NCBI RefSeq assembly: GCF_003614435.1
Contig: NZ_CP025546.1
Location: 1,798,001 to 1,862,000 of the forward strand
DNA length: 64,000 nucleotides
Direction of reading: 5' to 3'
From: Mycobacterium paragordonae
Lineage (GTDB): Bacteria; Actinomycetota; Actinomycetes; Mycobacteriales; Mycobacteriaceae
Under the pieces are notes generated by a model. That model ran no database searches. It worked only from the letters and a program-made list of their open reading frames with translations, and had not been told where the DNA came from. Shown piece after piece: positions 22,486-31,645 of this stretch; the first letter of the stretch is position 1; the number at the start of each line of letters is the position of its first letter. The translations under genes and the position numbers were made by a program.

Positions 22486-23379
22486 GTGCGCGTCGGATTC
22501 CTACTCAACGAGGTCGTCACCGGCCTGCGTCGCAACGTCACCATGACGATCGCGATGATCCTGACGACCGCGATCTCCATCGGCCTGTTCGGCGGCGGTC
22601 TGCTGGTGGTGCGTCTGGCGGACAACTCGCGGGCCATCTACCTCGACCGGGTCGAGACGCAGGTGTATCTCACCGAAGACGTATCGGCCAACGACCCGAC
22701 CTGCGGCGGCGACGTGTGCAAGGCGCTGCGCAACAAGATCGAGGGTCGTCAGGACGTCAAGTCCGTGCGGTTCATCAACCAGCAGGACGCCTATGCCGAC
22801 GCGATCAAGAAGTTCCCGGAGTTCAAGGATGTCGCCGGCAAGGACTCGTTCCCGGCGTCGTTCATCGTCAAGCTGAGCAATCCCGACCAGCACGCCGAGT
22901 TCGCCGCGGCGATGGAGGGCCAGCCCGGGGTGCGCGGCATCCTCAACGAGAAACAACTGATCGACCGGCTGTTCGCGGTCTTGGACGGGTTGAGTAACGC
23001 GGCGTTCGCGGTCGCGCTGGTGCAGGCCATCGGCGCGATTCTGCTGATCGCCAACATGGTGCAGGTGGCGGCCTATACCCGTCGCACCGAGATCGGCATC
23101 ATGCGCCTGGTCGGGGCCAGTCGCTGGTACACCCAGCTGCCGTTCCTGGTGGAGGCGGTGCTGGCCGCGACCATCGGTGTGGCGATCGCGATCCTGGGCC
23201 TGGTGCTGGTGCGGGCGTTGTTCCTGGAGGGCGCGCTGAGCCAGTTCTATCAAGCGCACCTGATCGCCAAGGTCGACTACGCCGACATCGTCTACATCTC
23301 TCCGATCCTGCTGCTGCTCGGCGTCGCGATGTCGGGGTTGACGGCATACGGGACGCTGCGCCTCTACATACGGCGGTAG
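22486..23379 (+). CDS. ftsX: Cell division membrane protein FtsX
   Basis: The 297-residue partner of FtsE starts at GTG directly after the ftsE stop. There is one N-terminal membrane helix (about 22-45), a large extracellular domain (about 46-170) with a Cys pair in [15 protein letters not shown] that probably forms a disulfide, then three further helices. The cytoplasmic coupling region is [17 protein letters not shown]. The extracellular domain is the expected contact for the wall hydrolase. Confidence 0.96.
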   Translation: MRVGFLLNEVVTGLRRNVTMTIAMILTTAISIGLFGGGLLVVRLADNSRAIYLDRVETQVYLTEDVSANDPTCGGDVCKALRNKIEGRQDVKSVRFINQQDAYADAIKKFPEFKDVAGKDSFPASFIVKLSNPDQHAEFAAAMEGQPGVRGILNEKQLIDRLFAVLDGLSNAAFAVALVQAIGAILLIANMVQVAAYTRRTEIGIMRLVGASRWYTQLPFLVEAVLAATIGVAIAILGLVLVRALFLEGALSQFYQAHLIAKVDYADIVYISPILLLLGVAMSGLTAYGTLRLYIRR

Positions 23380-23381
23380 CG

Positions 23382-23873
23382 GTGGCCGCCAAACCCCGCC
23401 GAAGCGACGGCCGCCTAATCATCGCCAGCAACCGCAAGGCCCGGCACAACTACGCGATCCTCGAGGTGTTCGAGGCGGGTATCGCGTTGCAGGGCACCGA
23501 GGTGAAAAGTCTGCGCGAGGGTCACGCGTCGCTGGTCGACGCGTTCGCCACTGTCGACGACGGCGAAATCTGGCTGCGCAACGTGCACATCCCGGAGTAC
23601 CGGCACGGTAGCTGGACCAACCACGAGCCGCGGCGCAATCGCAAGCTGCTGTTGCACCGCCGTCAGATCGACACGCTGATCGGCAAGATCCGCGAGGGCA
23701 ACTACGCGTTGGTGCCGTTGTCGATGTACTTCTTCGAGGGCAAGGTCAAGGTCGAGTTGGCGCTGGGACGCGGCAAACACGCGCACGACAAGAGACAAGA
23801 CCTGGCCAAGCGCGATGCCCAGCGCGAAGTTGTCAGAGAACTCGGCCGCCGGGCCAAAGGCATGGGCGGATGA
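23382..23873 (+). CDS. smpB: tmRNA-binding protein SmpB
   Basis: A 163-residue protein starting at GTG 23382. The OB-fold includes [29 protein letters not shown], and the C-terminal tail [20 protein letters not shown] is the segment that lies in the empty mRNA channel during trans-translation. It delivers tmRNA to stalled ribosomes; the tmRNA gene is 4.4 kb downstream on the same strand. It overlaps the next gene by 4 bp. Confidence 0.97.
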   Translation: MAAKPRRSDGRLIIASNRKARHNYAILEVFEAGIALQGTEVKSLREGHASLVDAFATVDDGEIWLRNVHIPEYRHGSWTNHEPRRNRKLLLHRRQIDTLIGKIREGNYALVPLSMYFFEGKVKVELALGRGKHAHDKRQDLAKRDAQREVVRELGRRAKGMGG

Positions 23874-25090
23874 CGGAAGACCCCGTCATCCGGGAGCTCT
23901 CGGCGGCGGTCGAGCGCAGCCCTGACGTGGTCGAGTTGCGGGTGCACCTGGCCCGGTTGCTGGCAGACAAGGGGCGCTACGCCGAAGCCGTCGGACACTG
24001 CAGCGCCGCGCTCACCCACGACGCCGGTAACACCGACGCGTTGGGCCTGCTGCAGCGCTGTAGCGCGGCTTTATCGGGACCGGGAGCGGGATCGGCGGAG
24101 CCCCAATTCGATTGGACCAGTGCCGAGGAACAGGTGGCCGACATCATCGAACCGGCGTTCGTCAAAGAGGGCGGCGAGGACAGCGCCGACGTCGTGCACG
24201 AAGGCGACTACGACGTACTGCAACGCAGCACCGTGGGCCTGGCCGACGTCGCCGGCATGGCCGAAGTCAAACAGCAGCTTGAACTCTCGCTGCTGGGCCC
24301 CATCCGAAACCCAGACCTGATGAAGGCGTTCAAGATAACCGCCCGAGGTGGGCTGCTGCTGTATGGTCCGCCGGGGTGTGGCAAAACCCATATCGCCAAA
24401 GCGATTTCGGGTGAGTTGGGCGCCAATTTCTACCACGTGGGAATCGCCGACGTTCTGCACCGGTGGCTGGGGGAGAGCGAACGCAGCATCCGCTCGGTCT
24501 TCGACAACGCCCGCCGCAATGTGCCGTGTGTGCTGTTCTTCGACGAGGTTGACGCGTTGGGGCACCGGCGTTCCGCGCTCGGTGGCAACTCCGGCATACG
24601 CACCGTGGTCAATGCGCTGCTGGAGGAACTCGACTCGGCCGGTTCGGCGAACGACGGCGTGTACGTGCTCGGCGCCACCAATGCGCCGTGGGATGTTGAC
24701 CCGGCCCTGCGACGTCCCGGACGTTTCGACCGGACCATTTTCGTCGGGCTACCCGACGCCGAAGCCAGGGCCGGAATCGTCCGCTACCACTTGCGGGACC
24801 GGCCCGCGGCAGGAATCGACCTCAAGGCGGTCGCGGGACGCACCGAGGGATTCTCGGGTGCCGACTTGGCCCATGTCTGCGACAGCGCAACACAATTGGC
24901 GATGGCCGACTCGATGCGCAGCGGGCAGGTGCGACCCGTGTCCATGGCCGACGTCACCGCCTCGCTTGCGCAGATCCGTCCCAGCACCGGACCGTGGTTC
25001 GAGACCGCGCGCAACGTCGTCGAATTCGCCAACAACGACGGAAATTACGACGAGCTGGCAAAGTATCTGCGGCGCAGGAAAATTCGGTAA
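23870..25090 (+). CDS. AAA+ ATPase with N-terminal TPR-like region
   Basis: A 406-residue protein. Residues 1-70 form TPR-like helices ([24 protein letters not shown]), and about 120-340 form a classical AAA domain of the CDC48/FtsH type. Walker A is [10 protein letters not shown], the pore-loop region is HRWLGESE, Walker B is [12 protein letters not shown], sensor 1 is [10 protein letters not shown] and the arginine finger is in RRPGRFDR. There is no protease domain. It starts inside the smpB stop (ATGA) and ends inside the start of the TPR/membrane protein, so it belongs to the prfB-smpB transcript. A chaperone-like role is inferred; the substrate is unknown. Confidence 0.88.
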   Translation: MTEDPVIRELSAAVERSPDVVELRVHLARLLADKGRYAEAVGHCSAALTHDAGNTDALGLLQRCSAALSGPGAGSAEPQFDWTSAEEQVADIIEPAFVKEGGEDSADVVHEGDYDVLQRSTVGLADVAGMAEVKQQLELSLLGPIRNPDLMKAFKITARGGLLLYGPPGCGKTHIAKAISGELGANFYHVGIADVLHRWLGESERSIRSVFDNARRNVPCVLFFDEVDALGHRRSALGGNSGIRTVVNALLEELDSAGSANDGVYVLGATNAPWDVDPALRRPGRFDRTIFVGLPDAEARAGIVRYHLRDRPAAGIDLKAVAGRTEGFSGADLAHVCDSATQLAMADSMRSGQVRPVSMADVTASLAQIRPSTGPWFETARNVVEFANNDGNYDELAKYLRRRKIR

Positions 25091-26115
25091 TGACCCAGCC
25101 CGGCCCCGACCCGGTGGCCGAGGCCATCGTGGTCGCCGACGCGTACATCGAGTCGAAGAACTACCAGCGCGCGCGGGATGTGCTGCGTCAGGTGCTGGCC
25201 GAACATCCCAACGATCCAGGGCTGTTGGCGCACAATGCCCGCGCCGAATATCTGCTCGGCGATCATGCGCAAGCCGCGTCGAGCGCCTACGCAGCGTTGT
25301 CCGCCGCCCCGCACGACGAACTCGCGATGCGCATCTATGCCCTGGCGCTGGACGGGCAGGGCCGCGGTCCCGAGGCACTGTGGATGGCCTGGCGGACGGT
25401 GACGGCGCACCCGAATGAGGTGCTGTCCCATCGGCTTTACGCCCGGGTACTGCAGAAAGCGCACCGGTACCACGATGCGCTGATTGAGGTCGACGAGGCG
25501 TTGCGGCTGTCGCCCGCCGATGTCGACACCCTGGTGCTGCGCGGCACCATCCTGCACGATCTCGGGCACATCGCAGAGTCCTCGGCGACCTACGAGCGGG
25601 TGTTAGCGCTGGATCCCGCAAATGCCGAGGCGCAGAACAACTTGGCCGTCAACCGGCTTCGCGGCGGAAAGTTCGGCCACGCGTTGCGCGGTTTCCTCGG
25701 CGCCGCGGGCAGCGACCCGACGCTCGGAAACCTGGTCCGCCGCAACATCGGTGCGGTCCTCGCGACGATCCTGCGCCGCGTCACCGTGCTGGCGGTGGTC
25801 GTGGGAATACTGTCCGCGTTCGTCGGCTCGTCGCGCGAAATGGATTTCCGCGCCGTGATGATGCAGGTGCTAATCGTGATGGGCGTCGTGGTGCTGATCG
25901 GCAACTTCGTCTGGCTGTTGCGCGCGGTGCCGCGCCGCACTTTGGTTTCGGCTGCGCGGGGGAGGGTGGGCGTCGTGGTTCGCATCATTCATGCGGTGCT
26001 GGCGGCGGCCGTGGGGGCGTGCGCGGTGGCCTTCGGCGGACCGTGGGCAATCCCGGCGGGAGTGTTCGTGGCCATCAGCGGACTGTTCATCGTGCGGTTC
26101 GGCCTGCTCGTCTAA
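25090..26115 (+). CDS. TPR-repeat membrane protein, partner of the AAA+ ATPase
   Basis: The 341-residue protein has about five TPR units in residues 1-190 (for example YQRARDVLRQVLAEHPNDPG and YERVLALDPANAEAQNNLAV). Four hydrophobic helices follow in the C-terminal 130 residues, so a soluble repeat domain sits on the membrane. Its ATG overlaps the ATPase stop (TAATG). The close coupling suggests it recruits or anchors the ATPase. Function is unknown. Confidence 0.82.
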   Translation: MTQPGPDPVAEAIVVADAYIESKNYQRARDVLRQVLAEHPNDPGLLAHNARAEYLLGDHAQAASSAYAALSAAPHDELAMRIYALALDGQGRGPEALWMAWRTVTAHPNEVLSHRLYARVLQKAHRYHDALIEVDEALRLSPADVDTLVLRGTILHDLGHIAESSATYERVLALDPANAEAQNNLAVNRLRGGKFGHALRGFLGAAGSDPTLGNLVRRNIGAVLATILRRVTVLAVVVGILSAFVGSSREMDFRAVMMQVLIVMGVVVLIGNFVWLLRAVPRRTLVSAARGRVGVVVRIIHAVLAAAVGACAVAFGGPWAIPAGVFVAISGLFIVRFGLLV

Positions 26116-26138
26116 TAAGCGGGGTTAGGATCCGATCC

Positions 26139-26984
26139 ATGGCCGACCGCCCAGTCACCCTCCTCGACAAGTCCGACGTGCTGACGGGTCTGTTCGCCGT
26201 CTGGGACGACCTCGATGCGTTGCTGGACGGGCTGTCGGAGGCCGATTGGCAGAAGCCGAGCGCGCTGGCCGGCTGGGACGTCAAAGCGGTGGTGTCGCAC
26301 ATCATCGGCACCGAGTCGTTCCTGCAAGGCGTCAGCCCGCCCGAACCCGACATCGACGTCAAAGCGCTCGACCACGTGCGCAACGACATCGGGGTGATGA
26401 ACGAGTGCTGGGTCCGCCACCTCAGCGGTGAGCCGGGTGCGCAGGTGCTGGCGAAGTTCCGTGAGGTCACCGGTACGCGCCGCAAAGTCTTGGAGGCCAT
26501 GTCCGACGACGAGTGGAACGCGGTCTCGTTCACCCCGGCCGGGCCGGACAGCTACGGACGGTTCATGCGGATCCGGGTGTTCGACTGCTGGATGCACGAG
26601 CAGGACATTCGTATCGGTCTGCAGCGACCGTCGTCGGACGAGGGACTGCTCGGACCGGCGTTGCGATTGTCGCTGGACGAGGTCGAGACCTCGATGGGAT
26701 TCGTCGTCGGGAAACTAGCTAAAGCGCCCGAGGGTTCGCGGGTCCTGTTCGACCTGACCGGCCCGGCGGCGCGGGAGATTCGGGTCAGCGTCGACGGCCG
26801 GGCCCAGTTGGTCGCCGACTTCGGTGGCGCAGAGCCGACGGCCACGATCCGCGTCGACGCGCTGCAGTTCACCCGGCTGGCCGGCGGCCGCCCGTTATGC
26901 CCCGCACGCAGCCAGAACGTCGAACTGGACGGTGACCGCGACGTGGCAGGTCGCATCGTCGAGTGCATTAACTTCGTTATCTGA
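26139..26984 (+). CDS. Maleylpyruvate isomerase-family (DinB-like, mycothiol-type) protein
   Basis: A 281-residue protein with an N-terminal four-helix DinB/MDMPI domain. The metal-ligand pattern is visible in LAGWDVKAVVSHIIGTESFL and, later, FDCWMHEQDIR. The C-terminal domain (about 190-281) is SCP-2-like, ending in LQFTRLAGGRP. Family members use mycothiol as cofactor or act as metal-dependent transferases; the substrate is unknown. ATG 26139 follows the TPR gene by 23 bp, so it may be co-transcribed. Confidence 0.82.
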   Translation: MADRPVTLLDKSDVLTGLFAVWDDLDALLDGLSEADWQKPSALAGWDVKAVVSHIIGTESFLQGVSPPEPDIDVKALDHVRNDIGVMNECWVRHLSGEPGAQVLAKFREVTGTRRKVLEAMSDDEWNAVSFTPAGPDSYGRFMRIRVFDCWMHEQDIRIGLQRPSSDEGLLGPALRLSLDEVETSMGFVVGKLAKAPEGSRVLFDLTGPAAREIRVSVDGRAQLVADFGGAEPTATIRVDALQFTRLAGGRPLCPARSQNVELDGDRDVAGRIVECINFVI

Positions 26985-27122
26985 CAGCGTCTTTCGTCGC
27001 GTGGAGCGACATGGATCACACCTGAAATACGGATGTTGACTGATCGGCCGATATGGGTAGCCGAAAGATACGGGCGCTGTCGCGCCACCCAAATCCGTAA
27101 GACTCAGGGAGGTCTACAGATA

Positions 27123-28085
27123 ATGACTGCACCAGATACGACCAGACTGCTCGCGCAGCTTCGCACTCTGCTCGATCTGACCAATACCGAGATTCAGATC
27201 GCCGAAACCCGGGTGATCCAGGCTCGCACGGAGGCGGTACGCCGCGAGCTGAGCCAGAACGCTGACAATGGCCGCGAGCGAGCCGAAGCCATTCAGGCGT
27301 CAATCCGGGACCTGGGCGGCTACCCGGACGTGATCGGCCCGTTCCTGGGTCGCGCTGCCGCGGCCGTCAAGGCGCTGACCGAGCAGGCTGAGCCGTTCGA
27401 CGAAGCACTGCTGGGTGACCTGGCGCTCGAGGACCAGCTGCTGGACCGCGCCCGCTACACCAAGGCGCTGGCGATCGCCGCCAAGAACAAGGATGTCGAG
27501 AACCTGGCCGACCGCCTGATCACCGCCCACACCGCGACGGTGGAATGGCTGACCACGGTGCTTGCCGAGGACGCCCTCGGCGGGCCGGCGGCGCTGCGTC
27601 GCACGCCCGTGCAGATGGCCGCCGGCACCGCGGTGAAGCTGGTCAACCTGCCGGTCACCTGGTCGGCACGCGGCATCGACCGCGCGGTCGAGAGCCTGCG
27701 CACCGCCGGTCCGGCGTTCCGGGAACTGGTGGAGCGCGGCGGAAACGCCAGCGAAATCGCGGCAAAGGCCCTCTCGGCCTCGCAGAACGCCGCGCTGCGG
27801 GCTGCCGAGCGCGTCACCCGCAGCGAAGGTGCGGACAACGCGGCCGACGCTCTGCACGAGGGTCGCGAGTCGGTTGGTGTCCTGGACGCCAGCGAACTGC
27901 CGATCAAGAACTACGACGAGCTGAACATCAGTGACGCCGTCGCCGCGATCAAGGACCTCACGACTCCTCGGGACGTCCGCGTGATGATCGCTTACGAAGA
28001 GGCGCACAAGGACCGCCAGCGCATCGTCTCCGCTGCGCAGACCCGCGTCGCCGCCATCGCCAAAGAGGCCGTCGGCATCAGCTAG
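27123..28085 (+). CDS. Helical protein of unknown function, possibly ferritin-like
   Basis: A 320-residue soluble, strongly helical protein with a good site (GGGAGG) before ATG 27123. The first half (about 8-160) looks like a four-helix bundle with Glu-rich helices (NTEIQIAETRVIQ, EPFDEALLGDLALEDQLLDRARY), which suggests a ferritin-like fold; I cannot confirm the metal ligands. The second half repeats amphipathic Ala-rich helices. It ends before a strong hairpin terminator and the ssrA gene. The name ferritin-like is tentative. Confidence 0.7.
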   Translation: MTAPDTTRLLAQLRTLLDLTNTEIQIAETRVIQARTEAVRRELSQNADNGRERAEAIQASIRDLGGYPDVIGPFLGRAAAAVKALTEQAEPFDEALLGDLALEDQLLDRARYTKALAIAAKNKDVENLADRLITAHTATVEWLTTVLAEDALGGPAALRRTPVQMAAGTAVKLVNLPVTWSARGIDRAVESLRTAGPAFRELVERGGNASEIAAKALSASQNAALRAAERVTRSEGADNAADALHEGRESVGVLDASELPIKNYDELNISDAVAAIKDLTTPRDVRVMIAYEEAHKDRQRIVSAAQTRVAAIAKEAVGIS

Positions 28086-28100
28086 CACGATGTTTCGATC

Positions 28101-28134
28101 GAGTCCCCCCGGGCCGCTAACCGGGGGGACTCGG
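28101..28134 (+). terminator. Hairpin terminator after the 320-aa helical protein
   Basis: Perfect 13-bp stem CGAGTCCCCCCGG / CCGGGGGGACTCG with an 8-nt loop, 16 bp after the stop. Only a short T-poor tail (GTTGTC) follows, as is common in mycobacteria. Confidence 0.75.
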
Positions 28135-28238
28135 TTGTCGGTGGCCGGGAAGATAATTGCGTTGCCGCCGGTTGATACTGGCGTACCATTGGACGTTCTG
28201 CCGGGAAACCGGCAGGGATGCTCGAAGAAATAAGACAA

Positions 28239-28603
28239 GGGGCTGAACGGTTTCGACTTCGCGCATCGAATCAAGGGAAGCGTGCCGGTGCAGGCAAGAG
28301 ACCACCGTAAGCGTCGTTGCAACCATATAAGCGCCGATTCACATCAGCGCGACTACGCTCTCGCTGCCTAAGCGACGGCTAGTCTGTCGGACCGGGAACG
28401 CCCTCGCCCCGGACCCCGGCATCAGCTAGAGGGATCAACCGATGAGTTCGGTCGCGGGACTCATCGGGACACCAACAGCGACTGGGATCGTCATCCTGGC
28501 TAGTCCGTGTGACCAGGAGATCCGAGCAGAGACATAGCGGACTGCGCACGGAGAAGCCTTGAGGGAATGCCGTAGGACCCGGGTTCGATTCCCGGCAGCT
28601 CCA
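28239..28603 (+). ncRNA. ssrA: Transfer-messenger RNA (tmRNA)
   Basis: The 5' end GGGGCTGAACGGTTTCGAC pairs with the 3' end CAGCTCC through the tRNA-like acceptor stem. The T arm GGGTTCGATTCCC is at 28582-28594. The tag reading frame at 28333-28371 encodes ADSHQRDYALAA plus TAA, one residue short of the mycobacterial tag because the first Ala comes from the charged tmRNA. It rescues stalled ribosomes with SmpB. The terminal CCA is not encoded here (the sequence continues ACT), because the 3' end has been rebuilt by an integrated element. Confidence 0.96.
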
Positions 28604-28604
28604 C
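28584..28604 (+). repeat. attL: ssrA 3' end, left junction of the integrated element
   Basis: This 21-bp segment, from TTCGATTCCCGG to the end of the tRNA-like part, is repeated identically at 41439-41459. It is the T-arm/acceptor region, a standard target of tyrosine integrases. The integrase gene begins 79 bp further on. Confidence 0.92.
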
Positions 28605-28682
28605 TGTTTTACCAGCATAAACAATGCTAGATACAAAGTCAGTCAGCACCACGTCAGCACAGATGGCGCTAGGATGCCCGGC

Positions 28683-29777
28683 ATGGCTTTCATTCGTAGC
28701 CGCCTGCGCAAGGACGGCACCACGGTTTACGGCGTTACCTACCGCCTCGGCGGCCGTGGTAGTCGCCAGTCTTCGGTGACTTTCCCCGACGAGAAGGAAG
28801 CAAAGCGGTTCTGTGCGCTAGTGGCCGAGTTCGGCGCCGAACGCGCCCTAGAGCTGGCTGGGATCGCAGACACACAGCGCGCGGTCTCGTCGCTGACTGT
28901 TGCTGAATGGCTCGACCTACATATCGGCAGCTTGACGGGCGTGGAGAAGAAAACAGTCACCGAATACAAGCGGTACGCGGCCAGCGACATTGGCCCGGCG
29001 CTTGGCGCGATCCCCCTAGCGAAGCTGTCCCGCGAGGACGTTGCCGGATGGGTCAACGCGATGCGAGACGCTGGCGCTGCTGGCGGCACGATTGAGAACA
29101 AGCACGGGTTTCTATCGGGGGCGCTCAACCGTGCCGTCACCGCGGGACACTTAGCCGCGAACCCGTGCCAGGGCCTCCGGTTGCCACGCACCGAGGAGCG
29201 CGAAATGGTGTTCCTGACGCGCGAAGAGTTCCAGATCCTCAAGGCGGCGTTTAGTGGGCACTATCAGCCGTTGGTGGAGTTCCTGGTGGTGTCCGGCTGC
29301 CGGGCCAGTGAGGCGCTGGCGTTGAAGCCGTCCGATGTTGACCGCGAGAAGTCGACTGTCCGGATCGTTCGCGCCTGGAAGCGCGCCGGATCAGGCTACG
29401 AGCTTGGGCCGCCGAAAACGAAAAAGTCGGTTCGGACGATTAACGTGAGCAAATCAGTGCTTGACCAGCTCGACTACGGCGGCGAGTGGTTGTTTGAGGG
29501 CACAAACGGGCGACCAGTGCGGTTGTATTCGTGGCGCGCCAACGTTTGGTACAAATCTCTAGCGAAAGCGCAAAAGAACGGACTCAAGAAGTCACCCCGA
29601 ATCCACGACCTGCGCCACACGTGTGCATCGTGGCTGATCCAACAGGGCATTCACCCGCGAGTTGTTCAGGAACATCTAGGTCACGAGTCTATCCAGACCA
29701 CAATGGGCGTATACGGACATTTAGATCGGAGTAGCCACGCCGCTGCGGCCGACGCGATAGCCAAGATGCTTATGTGA
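28683..29777 (+). CDS. int: Tyrosine recombinase (phage-type integrase)
   Basis: A 364-residue integrase. An N-terminal arm-binding region comes first, then a SAM-like core-binding domain (about 70-150) and the catalytic domain (about 170-355). Active-site residues are visible: Arg in SGCRASEAL, His and Arg in HDLRHTCASWL, His in EHLGHES and the nucleophile Tyr in MGVYGHLD. ATG 28683 has AGGA 8 bp upstream; ATG 28674 is equally in frame and adds three residues. The gene starts 79 bp after the tmRNA 3' end and reads away from it. It should recombine attP with the ssrA 3' end. Confidence 0.95.
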   Translation: MAFIRSRLRKDGTTVYGVTYRLGGRGSRQSSVTFPDEKEAKRFCALVAEFGAERALELAGIADTQRAVSSLTVAEWLDLHIGSLTGVEKKTVTEYKRYAASDIGPALGAIPLAKLSREDVAGWVNAMRDAGAAGGTIENKHGFLSGALNRAVTAGHLAANPCQGLRLPRTEEREMVFLTREEFQILKAAFSGHYQPLVEFLVVSGCRASEALALKPSDVDREKSTVRIVRAWKRAGSGYELGPPKTKKSVRTINVSKSVLDQLDYGGEWLFEGTNGRPVRLYSWRANVWYKSLAKAQKNGLKKSPRIHDLRHTCASWLIQQGIHPRVVQEHLGHESIQTTMGVYGHLDRSSHAAAADAIAKMLM

Positions 29778-29780
29778 TCT

Positions 29781-29892
29781 GCGTCACCTTCCGAATGCGA
29801 TCTCTGCTTGTTGTCACCTTAACGAGCGATAATGAATTAGCACGACACGGCGGGGTCGGGCCGGTAGGCGCGAGAAAATGAGGCGTCACCTG
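29781..29892 (+). repeat. Three short direct repeats (TCACCT core) before the excisionase gene
   Basis: GCGTCACCTT at 29781, TTGTCACCTT at 29811 and GCGTCACCTG at 29883 share a GTCACCT core; the first two are 30 bp apart. They lie between int and the AlpA-like gene, where arm-type integrase, excisionase or repressor sites would be expected. A GATAAT at 29828 could be a -10 element. Function is unproven. Confidence 0.4.
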
Positions 29893-29916
29893 TAGCGTCA
29901 GAATGCAAATCACAGC

Positions 29917-30162
29917 ATGACCGAATCAATCCTGATTGGATACGCGGAAGTTTCCGCACTGACCGGCATACCGGTAAATACACTGAAAGACCACCACGGC
30001 AAACGCCGAGGGCTTGGACAGAAGTCGGCAGTTATTGCCGGCCGCGTGCGATTCCGCAAGTCGGATGTAATCGACTGGATAAATGATCAATTCGAGCGGC
30101 CCACTGAGGCTGTGGCCGAGCGCAGGTTTTCCCCGTTAGGCAAGCGATTGCTTAACGCTTAG
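29917..30162 (+). CDS. Helix-turn-helix protein, excisionase/AlpA-like
   Basis: An 81-residue protein with a winged-helix MerR/AlpA-type motif: GYAEVSALTGIPVNTLKDHH then VRFRKSDVIDWINDQ. Proteins of this type act as excisionases or as transcriptional activators in phages and satellites. The gene is the first after int on the same strand. Which of the two roles applies cannot be told from sequence. Confidence 0.75.
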   Translation: MTESILIGYAEVSALTGIPVNTLKDHHGKRRGLGQKSAVIAGRVRFRKSDVIDWINDQFERPTEAVAERRFSPLGKRLLNA

Positions 30163-30173
30163 ACGGGCTTGTC

Positions 30174-30611
30174 GTGACAATCGAATATACAAAGCCGCAG
30201 CTCAGCCAATCTGGTATGCTGAATATACCGGGTGACAATTGGAAACCCGTTCCGGGCTTATCGCCCACAATCGTTGCATCCGCTGACGGAATACTTAATC
30301 CGTCATTCGGGCCAGGCATCCGTTACCACCCGCGTTACGGGCTGTATGTCCCCGTGGCGGACGAACGGGTACCCAACGATGTCCTTATGCCGGTGCATCT
30401 ACTTGTCGCCGCAGCGTGGCTCTCGGCGCCGGATCACCTATCGGACTTTGAGCTGCGCAAGTTCATGCACTCCCTAGTGGTGCATAAGGACGGCAATAAG
30501 CTCAACAACCGGCGCGAGAATCTGGCGTGGTCGAGCTGTCCCGGTGAGGGTAGCGAGGCGTTCTATCGGTGGTTGATGAAGGCGCCGCCGTGGATGCGTA
30601 AGCAGCGCTAG
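30174..30611 (+). CDS. HNH-like phage protein
   Basis: The 145-residue protein, from GTG 30174, ends in a HNH-type motif of the phage NUMOD/HNH group. His and Asn residues are seen in VVHKDGNKLNNRRENLAW (about residues 108-125). The N-terminal half resembles the NUMOD-like WKPVPGL start that marks such proteins. It is probably a small DNA endonuclease or a DNA-binding derivative. No catalytic test can be made from sequence. It follows the AlpA-like gene by 11 bp. Confidence 0.7.
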   Translation: MTIEYTKPQLSQSGMLNIPGDNWKPVPGLSPTIVASADGILNPSFGPGIRYHPRYGLYVPVADERVPNDVLMPVHLLVAAAWLSAPDHLSDFELRKFMHSLVVHKDGNKLNNRRENLAWSSCPGEGSEAFYRWLMKAPPWMRKQR

Positions 30612-30653
30612 ACGGCGCTATAGGGAATGCCGCAAGGCATGGGAGAAAATTAA

Positions 30654-31244
30654 GTGAGTAGAGGGTTTAAGTTCGCATATCAGAAGGCGTTGCATGGCGT
30701 GAAGTTCGCCGGGGACGAGTACAGGGTCTTGATCACGTTGCTCGACTTCGCGGATGAACGTGGCGAGAACTGCTATCCAGGTATGCCGGCGCTGGCGGCG
30801 GCGGCTGATATCGGCGAAAGCACAGCTAGGCGGCATGTGAAGTCGTTGCAGGCGCGGGGGTATGTGCGAGAGAAGGCGCGCGGCCGTGGCGCGAAGGGGG
30901 CTAAGTCGGAGTATGTGCTGACACTGCCGGAAGTGCCGCTCAAAACTGAGCGCAACTCTGGGCAGGGTGGCGCTCAATCCGAGTCGGAGTACCGCTCAAT
31001 TCTGAGCAAAGTACCGCTCAATTCTGAGCAAAGTACCGCTCAATTTAGCAAACCGACACGCGACGCGACCAGCGGAAACAAGCCCCTATCAGATCATTAC
31101 CAGATCAAAGAACAGATCAGGGAACAGGGCGCGTTCGAACCAAAGGCGCTGCATGAGTGCGCCGACTGCTCACGGGCAATTACAGGCGATCCTCTAGAGC
31201 GGTCAGACGGCCGCCATGTCTGTGGCGAATGCCCACCGTTCTAG
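30654..31244 (+). CDS. Winged-helix replication-initiator-like phage protein
   Basis: A 196-residue protein from GTG 30654. Residues 1-85 form a helix-turn-helix domain (LITLLDFADERGENCYPGMPALAAAADIGESTARRHVKSL) of the kind seen in phage replication proteins and lambda O-like initiators. The middle (about 90-140) is encoded by an array of 22-bp iterons. The C-terminus holds a CADC...CGEC zinc-binding knuckle. An initiator with its own binding sites inside its gene is a known phage layout (lambda O). The replication role is inferred from that layout and the fold. Confidence 0.72.
   Translation: MSRGFKFAYQKALHGVKFAGDEYRVLITLLDFADERGENCYPGMPALAAAADIGESTARRHVKSLQARGYVREKARGRGAKGAKSEYVLTLPEVPLKTERNSGQGGAQSESEYRSILSKVPLNSEQSTAQFSKPTRDATSGNKPLSDHYQIKEQIREQGAFEPKALHECADCSRAITGDPLERSDGRHVCGECPPF
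30938..31049 (+). repeat. Iteron array with 22-bp period inside the initiator-like gene
   Basis: Units resembling GCTCAATTCTGAGC begin at 30950, 30972, 30994, 31016 and 31038, exactly 22 bp apart. The copies at 30994 and 31016 are identical; the outer ones are degenerate (11 of 14 at 30950, a 2-bp deletion at 31038). An extra copy, GCTCAAAACTGAGC, is at 30938. Each good unit is itself an inverted repeat (GCTCA/TGAGC). Since 22 is not a multiple of three, the repeats are read in changing frames, so selection is on the DNA. A replication origin is the likeliest reading. Confidence 0.8.
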
Positions 31245-31263
31245 GCAAGTAGGAGAGCACAGG

Positions 31264-31458
31264 ATGCAGAACTCAATTGATGTCATCGACAGCGGCGAGG
31301 GTGCGGCAATACGGATCATCTACCGCCCGAACGGGGTGACGCTCTATCAGGGACCGGGGCATGTGATCTTGTCACACGCAGAGGTAACAGAACTTATCGC
31401 CAAGCTAAGCGGCGCCGAACAACGGGCAAGACCGCGTAAGCGCTACCGAATGGCATAA
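31264..31458 (+). CDS. Small phage-element protein, unknown function
   Basis: A 64-residue protein with a good ribosome site (AGGAGAG) before ATG 31264. It reads as a short beta-rich N-terminal part, then VILSHAEVTELIAKLSGAEQ and a basic tail PRKRYRMA. The helix resembles that of the next two small proteins (LSDAETAKLIQQL, FTRADVITVANAL). No named family recognised. Confidence 0.62.
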   Translation: MQNSIDVIDSGEGAAIRIIYRPNGVTLYQGPGHVILSHAEVTELIAKLSGAEQRARPRKRYRMA

Positions 31459-31480
31459 ATAAGAGCCATAAGAGTGGAAC

Positions 31481-31645
31481 ATGATTGACATAGACATACA
31501 GAAGAACACGGATGGTACGACCACGGTCAGCATTCGGCTAAGCGACGCCGAAACCGCAAAGCTTATCCAACAACTAACCGAACCAAATAAACCGGAGACC
31601 GTAAGCCCTGCTAAGGCCCGCTTAATCCGGTACCGGATCGGGTAA
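31481..31645 (+). CDS. Very small phage-element protein, unknown function
   Basis: A 54-residue frame from ATG 31481 to TAA 31643-31645: MIDIDIQKNTDGTTTVSIRL followed by SDAETAKLIQQL and a basic end RLIRYRIG. The strand-then-helix layout matches the flanking small genes. Its stop overlaps the next ATG (TAATG), which supports it as a real coupled gene. Confidence 0.55.
   Translation: MIDIDIQKNTDGTTTVSIRLSDAETAKLIQQLTEPNKPETVSPAKARLIRYRIG

Noticed and set aside
28141..28238. Attempt to place the ssrA promoter
   Set aside because: TTGATA, TTGGAC and several -10-like hexamers occur but none pair at suitable spacing, so I do not call a promoter.
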